A stretch of DNA of 64,000 nucleotides from Lachnospiraceae bacterium AC2031 (GCA_000687975.1 JIAB01000001.1:2518001-2582000); one strand, 5' to 3'; positions 8,961 to 18,991 are shown, numbered from the stretch's first letter. Translations and numbers: made by a program. Notes: generated by a model not told the origin, from the letters alone.

Positions 8961-10742
8961 ATGCAGTCAAGAACGCATACTTGCGGTGAGTTAAGAAAAG
9001 AGAATGTCGGCGAGAAGGTAACTATCGTCGGATGGATGGAGAATGTCAGAGAAGTCGGTGGAAACCTTGCATTCGTTGTAATGCGTGATTTCTATGGTAC
9101 TACTCAGGTGGTTGTTGAGACAGAGGAAATGATGTCTGTCATCAAGCCAATCAATAAGGAGTCAACTCTCAAGATAACAGGTACAGTTCGCGAGAGAAGT
9201 AGTGTGAATAACAAGATTCCTACAGGTGAGATTGAAATCGTGCCAGATTCAATCGAGGTACTTGGAAAGAACTATCACGCAGAGCTTCCATTTGAAATTA
9301 ATCATTCAAGAGAGGCTGATGAGACATTCCGTCTTAAGCATCGTTATCTGGACCTTCGTAATCCAGAGGTTAAGAACAATATTGTGATGAGATGTAACGT
9401 TGTTGCTGCTCTGAGAAGTGCTATGATCGCTCATGACTTCCTGGAGATCACAACTCCTATTCTTACAGCTTCATCACCAGAGGGAGCTAGAGATTACCTT
9501 GTTCCTGCAAGAAAGCACCCAGGTAAGTTCTATGCACTTCCACAGGCTCCACAGCAGTTTAAGCAGCTTCTTATGACGGCTGGTTTTGATAGATATTTCC
9601 AGATTGCTCCTTGCTTCAGAGATGAGGATGCACGTGGAGACCGTTCACCTGGAGAGTTCTATCAGATGGATATGGAGATGGCATTTGCATCTAAAGACGA
9701 TGTATTTGAAATTATCGAGGATGTTCTTCCTCCAATCTTTGCTAAGTATGGTAAGTACAACATTGCATCAACAGCACCATTCCAGAGAATTCCATATCTC
9801 CAGGCAATGGATGAGTTCGGTACAGATAAGCCGGACCTTCGTATAGATCTTAGAGTTACAGATGTAACTGACGAGTTAGAGAATTGTGGATTTGAGCCAT
9901 TCAAGGGAAATGTTATCAAAGCTGTTCCTGTATCAGAATGCAAACTTACAAGAAAGCAGATAGATAAGATCTGTGCTGATATTGAAGTTCAGGCTGGTGC
10001 TAAGGCATATTGGTTCAAGACTGATGAGACAGGAGCTATCGCTGGTGGAATCGCTAAGTTTGTTAATGGTGATCCTGCTACAGCTGAGGCAATCACTAAG
10101 AAGCTTAATCTTGCTCCAAACACACTTGTTGTAGTTGGTGCTGGAAAGAAGACACTTGCACAGAAGATATCAGGCGTTGCAGTAAAGATGCTTGGTGCAG
10201 AGTGCGAAGGTCATATGGATAAAGAAAGATATGAGTTCTGCTGGATAGTAGACTTCCCTATGTATGAGATCGGTGAGGAGTCAGGACTTCTTGAGTTCTG
10301 CCACAACCCATTCTCTATGCCAATCGGTGGCAAGGAAATACTTGAGAAGGCAAAGAACGGAGAGGTTGATCCGCTCAGTATTATGGCTGATCAGTATGAC
10401 CTTGTATGTAACGGAATCGAGCTTTCATCAGGTGCTGTAAGAAATCATGATCCTGAGGTTATGGTTAAGGCGTTTGAAATGGTACGTCTCGGTGAGGATG
10501 AGGTTAAGGCTAAGTTCCCAGCTATGTATAATGCATTTACTTATGGAGCACCTCCACATGCTGGTATCGCTCCTGGTGTAGATAGAATGATCATGCTTCT
10601 TGCTGGCGAGGAGTCAATTCGTGAGATTATTGCATTCCCAATGAATAAGAATGCTCAGGATATCATGATGGATGCTCCATCAGCTGTTGAACAGTCACAG
10701 CTTGACGAGCTTCACATTGCTATCGTATCTGAAGAAGAATAA
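8961..10742 (+). CDS. aspS: Aspartyl-tRNA synthetase
   Basis: A 593-residue bacterial-type class II synthetase. The N-terminal OB-fold anticodon domain covers about residues 1-110 (TCGELRKENVGEKVTIVGW). The catalytic core follows, with RYLDLR near 130, motif 2 (FRDEDARGDRSPGEFYQMD near 219-237) and motif 3 (GIAPGVDRMIMLLAG near 542). The bacterial GAD insertion domain lies between about 300 and 410. The length matches the family. GGAGG precedes the ATG. It is likely co-transcribed with hisS. Asp versus Asp/Asn discrimination cannot be decided from this window, since no gatCAB genes are present. Confidence 0.97.
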   Translation: MQSRTHTCGELRKENVGEKVTIVGWMENVREVGGNLAFVVMRDFYGTTQVVVETEEMMSVIKPINKESTLKITGTVRERSSVNNKIPTGEIEIVPDSIEVLGKNYHAELPFEINHSREADETFRLKHRYLDLRNPEVKNNIVMRCNVVAALRSAMIAHDFLEITTPILTASSPEGARDYLVPARKHPGKFYALPQAPQQFKQLLMTAGFDRYFQIAPCFRDEDARGDRSPGEFYQMDMEMAFASKDDVFEIIEDVLPPIFAKYGKYNIASTAPFQRIPYLQAMDEFGTDKPDLRIDLRVTDVTDELENCGFEPFKGNVIKAVPVSECKLTRKQIDKICADIEVQAGAKAYWFKTDETGAIAGGIAKFVNGDPATAEAITKKLNLAPNTLVVVGAGKKTLAQKISGVAVKMLGAECEGHMDKERYEFCWIVDFPMYEIGEESGLLEFCHNPFSMPIGGKEILEKAKNGEVDPLSIMADQYDLVCNGIELSSGAVRNHDPEVMVKAFEMVRLGEDEVKAKFPAMYNAFTYGAPPHAGIAPGVDRMIMLLAGEESIREIIAFPMNKNAQDIMMDAPSAVEQSQLDELHIAIVSEEE

Positions 10743-10781
10743 AGATAATTGCACCAATTATTTTATTGATGGGGTTAATGT

Positions 10782-11594
10782 ATGAAAATAGGTATTACTA
10801 TAGTTCTGGCAATACTTGGGTTTGTTAGTTACTTATTTCTAAATGTAGTTATAAGGCGTATGGTTGCAGGCGTCCGTAGTCGTGAGGATTACGATGAAGA
10901 TGTAGATGGCAAGATGACCGATGCCGAAAAGAAGGCCTTTGAGGAATCGAAGGAGGTTGAGGCTGGAAAGCTGAAGATCGACTTCGGAGAGGTTAAGGCT
11001 GAGTATGGCAAACGTTTCTATATTATGGCACTGCTTGGTGCTGTGCTTGGAGGCCTGGCGGGATTCTTCTTTGGACTCTCAGTTGATACAGTAATATACT
11101 TTATCTTCTTTGGAGTTCTGGCAGTGATAGCATTTATCGATATGGATACGATGGAGATTCCTCCAAGTCTAAATGTGATCATTTTAGGTCTAGGAATTAT
11201 CTCGATGGTCCTTACACTCACAGGTGTGCAGAAGTCAGATGTAACTATAATTGACCGTCTTATCGGAGCGGTGTGTGTCAGTGGATTTCTCCTTATAGTG
11301 ACACTTATTGTAAAGGGAGCTTTTGGTGGTGGCGATATTAAACTGATGGCTGCTGCTGGTGTACTTCTTGGTTGGAAAGGTGTTCTTATAGGATTCTTGA
11401 TTGGTCTCTTTATCGGAGCTGGTGTAGGAATTGTTCTGATCGCAAGAAGAAAGAAAGGTGGAAGGGAACATATACCATTTGGCCCTTCACTTTGTATAGG
11501 ACTGGTAGCTGCAGTTCTTGTGGGTGAGCAGCTTGTTAATTGGTATATTGATCTTATAAAAGCGATGATGCCAAATACATATGGTGGTTACTAA
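10782..11594 (+). CDS. A24-family prepilin peptidase
   Basis: A 270-residue polytopic membrane protease. A single N-terminal helix is followed by a charged cytoplasmic stretch (residues about 25-75), then six or so helices. Two conserved aspartates of the A24 family are visible, in AFIDMDTMEIP (near 115-125) and in FGGGDIKLM (near 182-190). The N-terminal cysteine-rich methylase domain of classical PilD is absent, as in TadV-like peptidases. It would cleave type III signal peptides after the conserved glycine, and the pilin at 365 is a reasonable substrate. It sits 39 bases after aspS with a GGGGTT ribosome binding site and ends at a shared bidirectional terminator. Confidence 0.88.
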   Translation: MKIGITIVLAILGFVSYLFLNVVIRRMVAGVRSREDYDEDVDGKMTDAEKKAFEESKEVEAGKLKIDFGEVKAEYGKRFYIMALLGAVLGGLAGFFFGLSVDTVIYFIFFGVLAVIAFIDMDTMEIPPSLNVIILGLGIISMVLTLTGVQKSDVTIIDRLIGAVCVSGFLLIVTLIVKGAFGGGDIKLMAAAGVLLGWKGVLIGFLIGLFIGAGVGIVLIARRKKGGREHIPFGPSLCIGLVAAVLVGEQLVNWYIDLIKAMMPNTYGGY

Positions 11595-11610
11595 AGGTTT
11601 ACATAATACA

Positions 11611-11647
11611 AAAAAATCACTTCCTGTAATGGGAAGTGATTTTTTTG
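11611..11647. terminator. Bidirectional terminator between convergent genes
   Basis: ATCACTTCC (11616-11624) pairs with GGAAGTGAT (11632-11640). The hairpin is flanked by six A upstream and six T downstream, so it can stop both the prepilin peptidase transcript (plus) and the aminotransferase transcript (minus). Confidence 0.92.
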
Positions 11648-11678
11648 TAGTTAAATGATTTTATTAAAGCGAATATAT

Positions 11679-12731
11679 TTAAACTATTTCCAGGATGGTA
11701 TTAACCATCAGGTCATTCTGCTTTGGATTCATAAAGCAGATACGGATATACTTGTTTGAAAGTCCGCGAATGTCATCGCATTTGCGGATGATGATACCTC
11801 GCTGATTGCAATGTGCTGCCACATCTGATGATGTGATATCGTCCTTTAGAAGCTTTACCAGCATGAAGTTTGCATCAGGCTTTATCAGCTTAATGGTTTT
11901 GCTGGTGGACATTGCAAGGTAAACAAGTGATCTTTCGGTATGAACAATAGACTGGGACTCTTCGATATAGTCCTGATCCTTAAACATTTCGGTAATTGCA
12001 ATAGCGGTAAGAGATGCAATGTTATTCTTAGTTGTGATTCGATCGATGGTATCTTTGTAAGAAGGGTTGTTCATTACAGCGTAGGCAAATCTGAGACCAG
12101 GTACTGCAAAGAACTTTGATACGCTTCGGATTACAGCCAGATTCTCATACTCTTTTGTGAGTGGAACAGCGGTGTAATCAAGATAATCATCAATGAATTC
12201 GATATACATCTCATCAATTATGAGGAAGATGTCCTTGGCTTCACAAACCTCAGCCAGTGACTTCATGTCGGCGTGAGTAATCTTTTTAGATGTTGGGTTG
12301 TTAGGATTGGCTATTATCAGCATATCCAGATCATCTGTAAGTGCGGCTGAAAGCTTATGAACATCTAATGTGAATTCTTCTTCCTCAAGAAGATTGAAAT
12401 ATACCATCTCAGTATCGTAGGCGGAGAGTACATTGGCATACTCACTTGGTCCTGGAGATATTACCATGACCTTCTTTGGTGAAAGCAGTGTTGCATAAAG
12501 CTTTAGAAGGTCAGTTGAGCCATTTCCCATAATAATATTCTCCAGCGGAGCATCAACATAGGATGAAACCGCTGTTTTTAACTTTGTATAATAAATATCG
12601 GGATATTTGACTATTGTATCGATATTTTCCTTGATGGCATTCCTTACAGAATTAGGAATTCCTTTTGGATTAAGATTTGCATTGAAGAGAACAGTCTCAT
12701 ATTGAGCGATTCTAAGCTGAGAAGTATTCAT
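11679..12731 (-). CDS. HisC/CobD-like PLP aminotransferase
   Basis: A 350-residue fold-type I aminotransferase. It shows the cofactor-phosphate region MGNGSTDLL (near 69-77), the NPNNPT motif (near 142-147), IDEMYIEF with the PLP-contacting Asp and Tyr, and the Schiff-base lysine in SVSKFFAVPGLRF (near 205). A C-terminal arginine for substrate carboxylate binding lies in YIRICF. The family includes histidinol-phosphate aminotransferase and threonine-phosphate decarboxylase; neither a his operon nor cobalamin genes are nearby, so I leave the substrate open. It is a single gene facing the opposite way to its neighbours, sharing the terminator at 11611. Confidence 0.85.
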   Translation of the reverse strand: MNTSQLRIAQYETVLFNANLNPKGIPNSVRNAIKENIDTIVKYPDIYYTKLKTAVSSYVDAPLENIIMGNGSTDLLKLYATLLSPKKVMVISPGPSEYANVLSAYDTEMVYFNLLEEEEFTLDVHKLSAALTDDLDMLIIANPNNPTSKKITHADMKSLAEVCEAKDIFLIIDEMYIEFIDDYLDYTAVPLTKEYENLAVIRSVSKFFAVPGLRFAYAVMNNPSYKDTIDRITTKNNIASLTAIAITEMFKDQDYIEESQSIVHTERSLVYLAMSTSKTIKLIKPDANFMLVKLLKDDITSSDVAAHCNQRGIIIRKCDDIRGLSNKYIRICFMNPKQNDLMVNTILEIV

Positions 12732-12763
12732 AATACTTTTTCCTTTTAAAACAAAAACTTTTT

Positions 12764-12772
12764 TGATATAAT
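12764..12772 (+). promoter_or_regulatory. Extended -10 promoter of the DUF5717 operon
   Basis: TGA plus TATAAT (12767-12772) lies in the divergent gap between the aminotransferase and the DUF5717 gene, about 87 bases before the start codon. No -35 consensus is seen. The leader between promoter and gene is unusually rich in T and contains TTGTTGTT runs, without an evident hairpin. Confidence 0.45.
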
Positions 12773-12858
12773 AAGTTGATTTATTGTTGTTATTTTTTGT
12801 TGTTTTATAACATTTATTTTACAACAGTTGAGACAAAAGTTGCAAGGGGTTTCTAACA

Positions 12859-15800
12859 ATGAAGGCAATAGTTGAACAATATGCAAAAGGTCAGTTTAAG
12901 GTTGACCGACCTTTGGTTTATATCTCAGAAAATGAATTTAGCATTAATATTGAGGCGGGAACCATTTATGAGGGTCAGTTCCAGGTTGAAAGCCAGAACG
13001 ACTATCCTATAAAAGGAATGGTTTATGATAGCCGATATGTACTTCGCTTTGAAGATCACAGCTTTATAAGCAGGAACTTCACAGTGAAGTATTCTTTTGA
13101 CGCTACTTGCCTTGAGGCTGGACAGAATTTCCGAGGACATATAAATGTTATCACAGATGGTGGTGAGTTTAGGCTCCCTTATGATATATCTATTGTTCAG
13201 CCTTGTGTTAAGCATCACGATGAGAAGATCGATGACCTCTTTAAATTTGCCTCCCTTGCAGAAAGAAACTGGAATGATGCAGCTCGTCTTTTTGTAAATG
13301 ATGATTTTAGAAGAACATTTATTGATAAGGAGATCATCCTTAAGAAGACCTATGAAAGTCTTCTGGAAAGCCGTTCTGTTAATCAGGCTATGGAGGAGTT
13401 TCTTGTTCTTGTATCAAAGAAGAGAACTGTTACTCTTTCTGTTCCAAAGGCAAAGATTGATATTGCCATGCCAACTGAGACAGAGAGTATCAGTATAGAT
13501 ATTTCAAAAAATACCTGGGGTTATACATTTTCTGAGATTCGAAGTGATTCAGAGTTTATAATCCCTTCAAAGAAGACAATCTCTGCAAAGGACTTTAATG
13601 GAAACACTTGTTCTCTGAAGGTTTTCATTTCTCCTGAGCACGTACCAGAGGGTGAAAACTCTGGAAAGCTTATTATCGAGAATATTTATCAGAGAATTGA
13701 GGTGGATATCCATCTTGCTAAGCCGCTGACGGCTCGACCAAATCAGGACATTCGCCGACGCAACAGAGATTATAAGAGAAGCAGAACTATGCTTACCAGA
13801 ACATATCTGGATTTCCGTATGGATCGTATGACATTGGATGAGTATATTTCAAAGAACCTTGAAGCGCTCAAGACTTTGAATGAGATTGAGCCAGAAGAGG
13901 ATATGTATCGTCTTGCTATCATGCATATGAATATCCTTGCTGGCGAGTATTCAAAGGTTGAGCAAGAGTTCCTTCGTATTGAGGCTGATGTAGATAAGGA
14001 GAGCATGGGCAAGATGCAGCTCTGCTACTACAATTACCTGAGAGCTATGATGCTGAAGGACGATGAGGTTACTGAGAAGACTGCGCACTTAATAAGAAGA
14101 AACTACCGCACACAGGAGCCAAAGATGTTCTACTTCTGGCTGCTTCTGTTTGTGGATGCTACATATAATGAGGATAAGTCGGCCCTTTATCGTGAACTGT
14201 CACAGATGTTTGAAGAGGGTGAGAACAGTCCTATCATTTATTTTGAGATGTGTAATCTCTTTAATTCTAACCCAATGCTTCTTAAGAAGCTCACCGAGCT
14301 GGAGATTATTTCAATCAAATGGGGTCTCCGCCATAAGTTCATTTCGGACGAGGTTCTTCTTGAGTTCGTTAAGCTGGCTGGAAAGAATAAAGAGTTTAAC
14401 AAGCAGATATTCGATGTCCTGAAAGAAATCTATGATAAGAATGAGATGGAACTCAGAGCTGAACGTCGAAAGGTGCTTGAAGAGAGAGGCATTGAAGATA
14501 GCGAGCTCTATGATTCGATGCCTGTTACAATGACTACCAAGTCACATCTTACTTCGATACATGAGTATGACGATGAATCCCTGGAGGATATGTCATTTGA
14601 GTTTGGAAAGTATGGCGATTCAGAGCTCGGAAGCGTTGATTATGATGCGGACGACGATGACGATGATCTGGAAGACTTCTTCATAAATGGAGAACCTGAT
14701 TATTCCGATGATGAAGACGAAGATGATGACGATGAAGAATTAGATGAGGAATTAGAAGATAGCTCATCTGATGATATAGCTGATATCAGTTCTACTGACA
14801 GCAAGATAGATGCAGCAATCCGTGCGGATGCAGCTGAAAAGCTGACTCGTAGAGAGAATGAGAACCTGGAGGTTCTGTCCAGTATCTGTTCCATGCTCAT
14901 TTCTGCTAATATGCTGGATCATAAGTATCATCGTTTCTACAAGGCTGCTGTACTTAAGAGCCTTAAGTTTATCGGACTTAATGAGTGCTACATCAGAAGT
15001 ATGAATCGTGATAAGTATGACCTGATCCCTACTTCGGTTCTTATGTACCTCAATTATAAGAATACACTTACTGAGGATGAACTTGCATATCTGTATGCAA
15101 ATGTTATCTTCAATAAGTCAGAGCATATGAAGATATATCATGAGTATGCTCCAACTATGGAAGACTTCATGGAGAATATGATCATCAGAGGTAAGGTAAA
15201 TGATGATCTGACTGTTATATATGATGAGTTCCTGGAGCCAGAGAATGTAAGTTCTCTTTATGCAGGTAAACTTATAAATATCATTTTCCGTCGTAAGATA
15301 GTTTGTAACAACAAAAATGTGGCTGCAGTAATTGTGAGTCACGAGGAGCTGCAGGCAGTTCAGAGAATTCCTCTTGTGAATGGCGAGGCTTATGTGGAGA
15401 TTCTTTCCGATAATGCTTCGATCATATTCGAGGATAAGAATGGTAACCGCTATGCTGGTTCTATTCCATATCATTTTGAAAGAATCGTTGATGAGAAGGC
15501 TTATATGCCAATCTGCCGCGAATATAGTCCTCGCGACTACCGAGTGCTTCTCTTCAACTATGAGAGTATAGGTCAGTTTACTTATAAGAATGCTAAGGAA
15601 GTAAATGCGGCTAGAGAGATCATCCAGTGTGATGAAGTATCCTATGATTACAAGCAGCAGGCTTGTCTCAATATCATAGAGTACTATCATGAGAACCTGG
15701 ATACAGACGTTCTTATAAAATATCTGAGCAAGCTTGATATTGAGTTCCTGTCACATGCAAATGCAAGAACAGTCATCACATATCTTATTGATATGAACAT

Positions 15801-16839
15801 GTTTGATAAAGCATTCCAGGCAGTTAAGCTCTATGGATTTAACGAGCTGGATGTAAACGAGCTTTATCGTCTGGCAGACTACGGTGTTACTGATTCAGAA
15901 GGCTTCCTGAACGAAGATCTGATGTCAATCTGTATAAACCTTTATAAGACTGGTACAGTTAATTCCAATATCCTGGGTTACCTTGTATCCAACTTCAAGG
16001 GAAGTATTGAAGAACTTGCAGATCTCTTCAAGCTTTCAAAGGACAGGGTAGCAGACGTTGGACCACTTGCTGAGAATACTTTGGCACAGATGATGTTCTC
16101 AGATACATATATCGAATACATATATGATGTATTCCTTACATATTATAGTGGAAGAAGCAGAGGTCTGGTTGTAAAGGCATTCGCAAGACTGTCGGCGCAT
16201 AACTATCTCGTCAGAGATGATCAGGTTCCAAGCTTTATCTTTGATGCGTTGTTCCAGGAGGTTGTGAAGGGCAACATAGATGATGAGATATCTATCATGT
16301 CTCTGCTGCTATACTTCAGTAAGCTGGAACGTTTCACTGATATTCAGAGAAACTGGATAGTTGATAACGTAGAGAAATTCGTGGATGCTGGTAAGATACT
16401 TCCGTTCTTCAAGAACTTTGCATCATTCATCAGACTTCCGCAGGATATATTCCTTAAGACTTATCTTATCTACAAGTCGGATAAGCAGCGTCAGGTATAT
16501 GTTAAGTACAGTTTTGACACTGGAACAAGAAGTAAACAGAAGACTGAACGACGCCGACTTGAAGAAGTTGTCAGCGGAGTATACGTGCTTGAGTTCGTAG
16601 TATTCCACGGCGAGAGACTGGTTTATTCTATTGAAGATGATCCTAACGGAAATGCTAAGATTGTCGAGAGTGAGGTTCTGAAGAAGAGGTCCTTCTCGGG
16701 AAAGAGTCTCAGTCGTTTCGAAAGAATCAACTCTATGCTGGTTAAGCAGGAAATGCGTAAGGATAAGGAACTTCTTGAGGATCTGGATGTTTACATCAAT
16801 ACAGTTCACCTCTTTGAAGAAACTCTGAAGATTTTGTAA
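12859..16839 (+). CDS. DUF5717-family large scaffold-like protein
   Basis: A 1326-residue cytoplasmic protein with no signal peptide or membrane segment. Residues about 1-115 and 180-290 look like two beta-sandwich modules (alternating hydrophobic strands, YEGQFQV, ITDGGEFRLPYDI). From about 305 to 590 the sequence is helical and repeat-like. A low-complexity Asp/Glu run spans about 594-637, and a second helical-repeat half runs to about 1210. The C-terminal 115 residues are again beta-rich (VYVKYSFDTG, GVYVLEFVVFHGERL). I recognise it as a DUF5717 protein, a family I know mainly from Lachnospiraceae. It is followed after 15 bases by a DUF5716 gene and then a TPR gene, so the three products probably work together. 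No function is known to me. Confidence 0.7.
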   Translation: MKAIVEQYAKGQFKVDRPLVYISENEFSINIEAGTIYEGQFQVESQNDYPIKGMVYDSRYVLRFEDHSFISRNFTVKYSFDATCLEAGQNFRGHINVITDGGEFRLPYDISIVQPCVKHHDEKIDDLFKFASLAERNWNDAARLFVNDDFRRTFIDKEIILKKTYESLLESRSVNQAMEEFLVLVSKKRTVTLSVPKAKIDIAMPTETESISIDISKNTWGYTFSEIRSDSEFIIPSKKTISAKDFNGNTCSLKVFISPEHVPEGENSGKLIIENIYQRIEVDIHLAKPLTARPNQDIRRRNRDYKRSRTMLTRTYLDFRMDRMTLDEYISKNLEALKTLNEIEPEEDMYRLAIMHMNILAGEYSKVEQEFLRIEADVDKESMGKMQLCYYNYLRAMMLKDDEVTEKTAHLIRRNYRTQEPKMFYFWLLLFVDATYNEDKSALYRELSQMFEEGENSPIIYFEMCNLFNSNPMLLKKLTELEIISIKWGLRHKFISDEVLLEFVKLAGKNKEFNKQIFDVLKEIYDKNEMELRAERRKVLEERGIEDSELYDSMPVTMTTKSHLTSIHEYDDESLEDMSFEFGKYGDSELGSVDYDADDDDDDLEDFFINGEPDYSDDEDEDDDDEELDEELEDSSSDDIADISSTDSKIDAAIRADAAEKLTRRENENLEVLSSICSMLISANMLDHKYHRFYKAAVLKSLKFIGLNECYIRSMNRDKYDLIPTSVLMYLNYKNTLTEDELAYLYANVIFNKSEHMKIYHEYAPTMEDFMENMIIRGKVNDDLTVIYDEFLEPENVSSLYAGKLINIIFRRKIVCNNKNVAAVIVSHEELQAVQRIPLVNGEAYVEILSDNASIIFEDKNGNRYAGSIPYHFERIVDEKAYMPICREYSPRDYRVLLFNYESIGQFTYKNAKEVNAAREIIQCDEVSYDYKQQACLNIIEYYHENLDTDVLIKYLSKLDIEFLSHANARTVITYLIDMNMFDKAFQAVKLYGFNELDVNELYRLADYGVTDSEGFLNEDLMSICINLYKTGTVNSNILGYLVSNFKGSIEELADLFKLSKDRVADVGPLAENTLAQMMFSDTYIEYIYDVFLTYYSGRSRGLVVKAFARLSAHNYLVRDDQVPSFIFDALFQEVVKGNIDDEISIMSLLLYFSKLERFTDIQRNWIVDNVEKFVDAGKILPFFKNFASFIRLPQDIFLKTYLIYKSDKQRQVYVKYSFDTGTRSKQKTERRRLEEVVSGVYVLEFVVFHGERLVYSIEDDPNGNAKIVESEVLKKRSFSGKSLSRFERINSMLVKQEMRKDKELLEDLDVYINTVHLFEETLKIL

Positions 16840-16854
16840 GAAAGGTAGATAGAC

Positions 16855-18108
16855 ATGGCAGATGTTTTTTACATAGGAATGGATCTGTGTTCAGATTTCA
16901 CACAGCTATCCTTCTATAATGACATCAAGCGTGAGCCTGAGTCAGTCAGCCAATTGAATAATAAAGATACCTATCTGATGCCAAACATCCTTTTCTATAG
17001 TACTGATACGGAACATTGGTACGTAGGTGGCGAGGCATCTGAGGCGCGTTTCAATGAAAATGGAACAGTCGTCGATGGCATTTTCGAAAATATCAGAAAT
17101 GATGGCAAGCTGGAAATTGCTGGTAGGGAATATTCCTATCAGGAGCTTTTCATGATGATGGTGAAGCTTCATATAGATTCCTTCCTGTATCGATATGAGG
17201 CGGCAGAAATCAAAAAGCTTGTTATTTCTGTGGAGACCTATGATCCGGAGATATTTAATCTCCTCAGTGGTCTTTATCAGGAAATGGGTATAGACCGGGA
17301 GTGTATTGAGATTACATCCCACCTGGACAGCGGTCTCTATTATATATTCAATCAGCCTACAGAGCTGTGGAACAACAGCGTGGCGCTCTATGATTACAGT
17401 GCAGATGGTCTGAATTACTACCGCATCGATATTGGTAGAAATAAGGAACCTAAGGTGATAAATGTTATCCATGAGGATTACACTCAGCAGATGTCACTTT
17501 CTAAGTTCGGAAATGATACATATCAGATGGATATGGATTTTGCAAAGATAGCAGAGTATGAAGGTAAGAAGGCCTACATCTCGGCTGTATTCCTGACAGG
17601 CGTCGGCTTCTCTAATAAGTGGATGAAGAAGTCAACCAACGTGCTTTGTCAGGGAAGACGAGTCTTTGTTGGTCAGAATATTTATACAAAGGGTGCCTGC
17701 TACCGTGCAGTGGGGGGCGAGTATCGCGGCTTCTATGATGAGTTCTTCGTGGAGACCAAGGAGAATGTGCTCTCCGATATTGGAATATCTCTTGGAGATG
17801 AGGCAGATACATTTGTCCCTATAATCACAGGCGGAAAGCAGTGGTACAATACACACGGAAAGATAAATGTTATCTTAGATGATACAGATGTGATTGCAAT
17901 TGTCTATAAGGATCACAGAACAGGCGAAGAAAAACGTGAGACTGTGAGGATCCACGGACTTCCAAAGCGTCCTAACAAGACTACTAAGGTGAGTCTTGAG
18001 GTTGAGTTTGACAGTCCTAGTGAGGGAGCGGTCATAGTCCGTGACCTTGGATTCGGCAAGCTGTATCCAACTACCAACAAAATATATAGAAAGGAGTTTA
18101 CTATCTAA
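16855..18108 (+). CDS. DUF5716-family protein with actin/Hsp70-like ATPase pattern
   Basis: A 417-residue protein. The N-terminus FYIGMDLCSDFTQLSFY resembles the phosphate-1 loop of the actin/Hsp70 (ASKHA) fold. SVALYDYSADGLNYYRIDIG (near 178) resembles the phosphate-2 loop with its aspartate. VFLTGVGFSNKWM (near 245) resembles the adenosine motif. The Gly-rich signatures are degenerate compared with DnaK or FtsA, so ATP binding is likely but hydrolysis is uncertain. The last 100 residues (EEKRETVRIHGLPKRP) look beta-rich, like an Hsp70 substrate-binding sandwich. It lies between the DUF5717 gene (15-base gap) and the TPR gene, whose ATG overlaps its stop codon by one base. I infer an ATP-dependent assembly or chaperone-like partner of the DUF5717 protein. 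Confidence 0.65.
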   Translation: MADVFYIGMDLCSDFTQLSFYNDIKREPESVSQLNNKDTYLMPNILFYSTDTEHWYVGGEASEARFNENGTVVDGIFENIRNDGKLEIAGREYSYQELFMMMVKLHIDSFLYRYEAAEIKKLVISVETYDPEIFNLLSGLYQEMGIDRECIEITSHLDSGLYYIFNQPTELWNNSVALYDYSADGLNYYRIDIGRNKEPKVINVIHEDYTQQMSLSKFGNDTYQMDMDFAKIAEYEGKKAYISAVFLTGVGFSNKWMKKSTNVLCQGRRVFVGQNIYTKGACYRAVGGEYRGFYDEFFVETKENVLSDIGISLGDEADTFVPIITGGKQWYNTHGKINVILDDTDVIAIVYKDHRTGEEKRETVRIHGLPKRPNKTTKVSLEVEFDSPSEGAVIVRDLGFGKLYPTTNKIYRKEFTI

Positions 18109-18941
18109 TGGCACAGTTAATTCTATGTTCTTCGAAGATTGCAGAGACTCCTTTTACATTTCTCAATACAAAGGTTGAGATATATACTTATGAGGAGCTT
18201 TGCTTCTATATTTATAACAATACGGTGCTGATAAGTAAGTCGGCTCTTTCTGATAAGCTTTTTGAGTGGATCAGAACAGAACTTGGTATGGAAGATCTGG
18301 CAGACAGACTTGTGGGACTTACCAACAAGACTGCATATGCCCAGGATATACTGATTGAAATCCTCAGTGCAGGAAATTATTACACTGTTGAGGAAATCAA
18401 GGACTATACCGAAGCTTGGCACAAGTATCGCAAGCTGGATAAACTCCAGAAGGCGAAGCTTAAGGCTGATGGATACCTCGCTTATAGAAGGTACATCAAG
18501 GCGGCTACATTTTACGATGATATAATCCAGATCACAGATGATAAGACAGATCCTGTATTCCTTGGAAACATATATCATAACCGTGCGGTTGCTGCAGCTA
18601 ACAATATGGATCTTGAGGAAGCTAAGACCTTCTTTATGAAGGCGTATGAGCTGAATGATAACCCTGATTCACTTAAGAGTTACTTCTATATTGTAGCAAT
18701 TACAGGTGATACCTCATCGCTTCGTAATGAGATACGAAATATGGGTCTCCCAGATGAGTATCTTGAAGAGATTATGACAGAAATCGGTGAGTCAAAGGAT
18801 GACGTTCGTGAGATGACGATCTTCGCCATGCTTCAGCGTGCGGCATACAACAAGATGAATAAAGATATGACCGATTATGATAAGCGAATGGATATCATTC
18901 TTAGTGAACTGAAGGATGACTTCAGGGAACAGGCAATATAA
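18108..18941 (+). CDS. TPR-containing partner of the DUF5717/DUF5716 operon
   Basis: A 277-residue soluble protein. The N-terminal 100 residues start with MAQLILCSSKIAETPF and contain a small mixed domain. Residues about 115-220 form two or three tetratricopeptide-like helical pairs (ADGYLAYRRYIKAATFYDDII, then GNIYHNRAVAAANNMDLEEA with the TPR Asn/Ala pattern). A charged helical tail follows. The start codon overlaps the stop of the DUF5716 gene by one base, implying translational coupling and a shared complex. TPR modules usually mediate protein contacts. I do not recognise the N-terminal domain. No promoter or terminator separates it from the preceding genes; valS begins 50 bases later with its own ribosome binding site. 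Confidence 0.7.
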   Translation: MAQLILCSSKIAETPFTFLNTKVEIYTYEELCFYIYNNTVLISKSALSDKLFEWIRTELGMEDLADRLVGLTNKTAYAQDILIEILSAGNYYTVEEIKDYTEAWHKYRKLDKLQKAKLKADGYLAYRRYIKAATFYDDIIQITDDKTDPVFLGNIYHNRAVAAANNMDLEEAKTFFMKAYELNDNPDSLKSYFYIVAITGDTSSLRNEIRNMGLPDEYLEEIMTEIGESKDDVREMTIFAMLQRAAYNKMNKDMTDYDKRMDIILSELKDDFREQAI

Positions 18942-18991
18942 TAAAGATCAAGATTAAATAATCTTGTTAAATTAAATTCTTGGAGGAAAAA

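Noticed and set aside
18942-18991. T-box or terminator before valS.
   Set aside because: Only a weak seven- to eight-base inverted repeat exists and no T-tract or T-box motif is seen.
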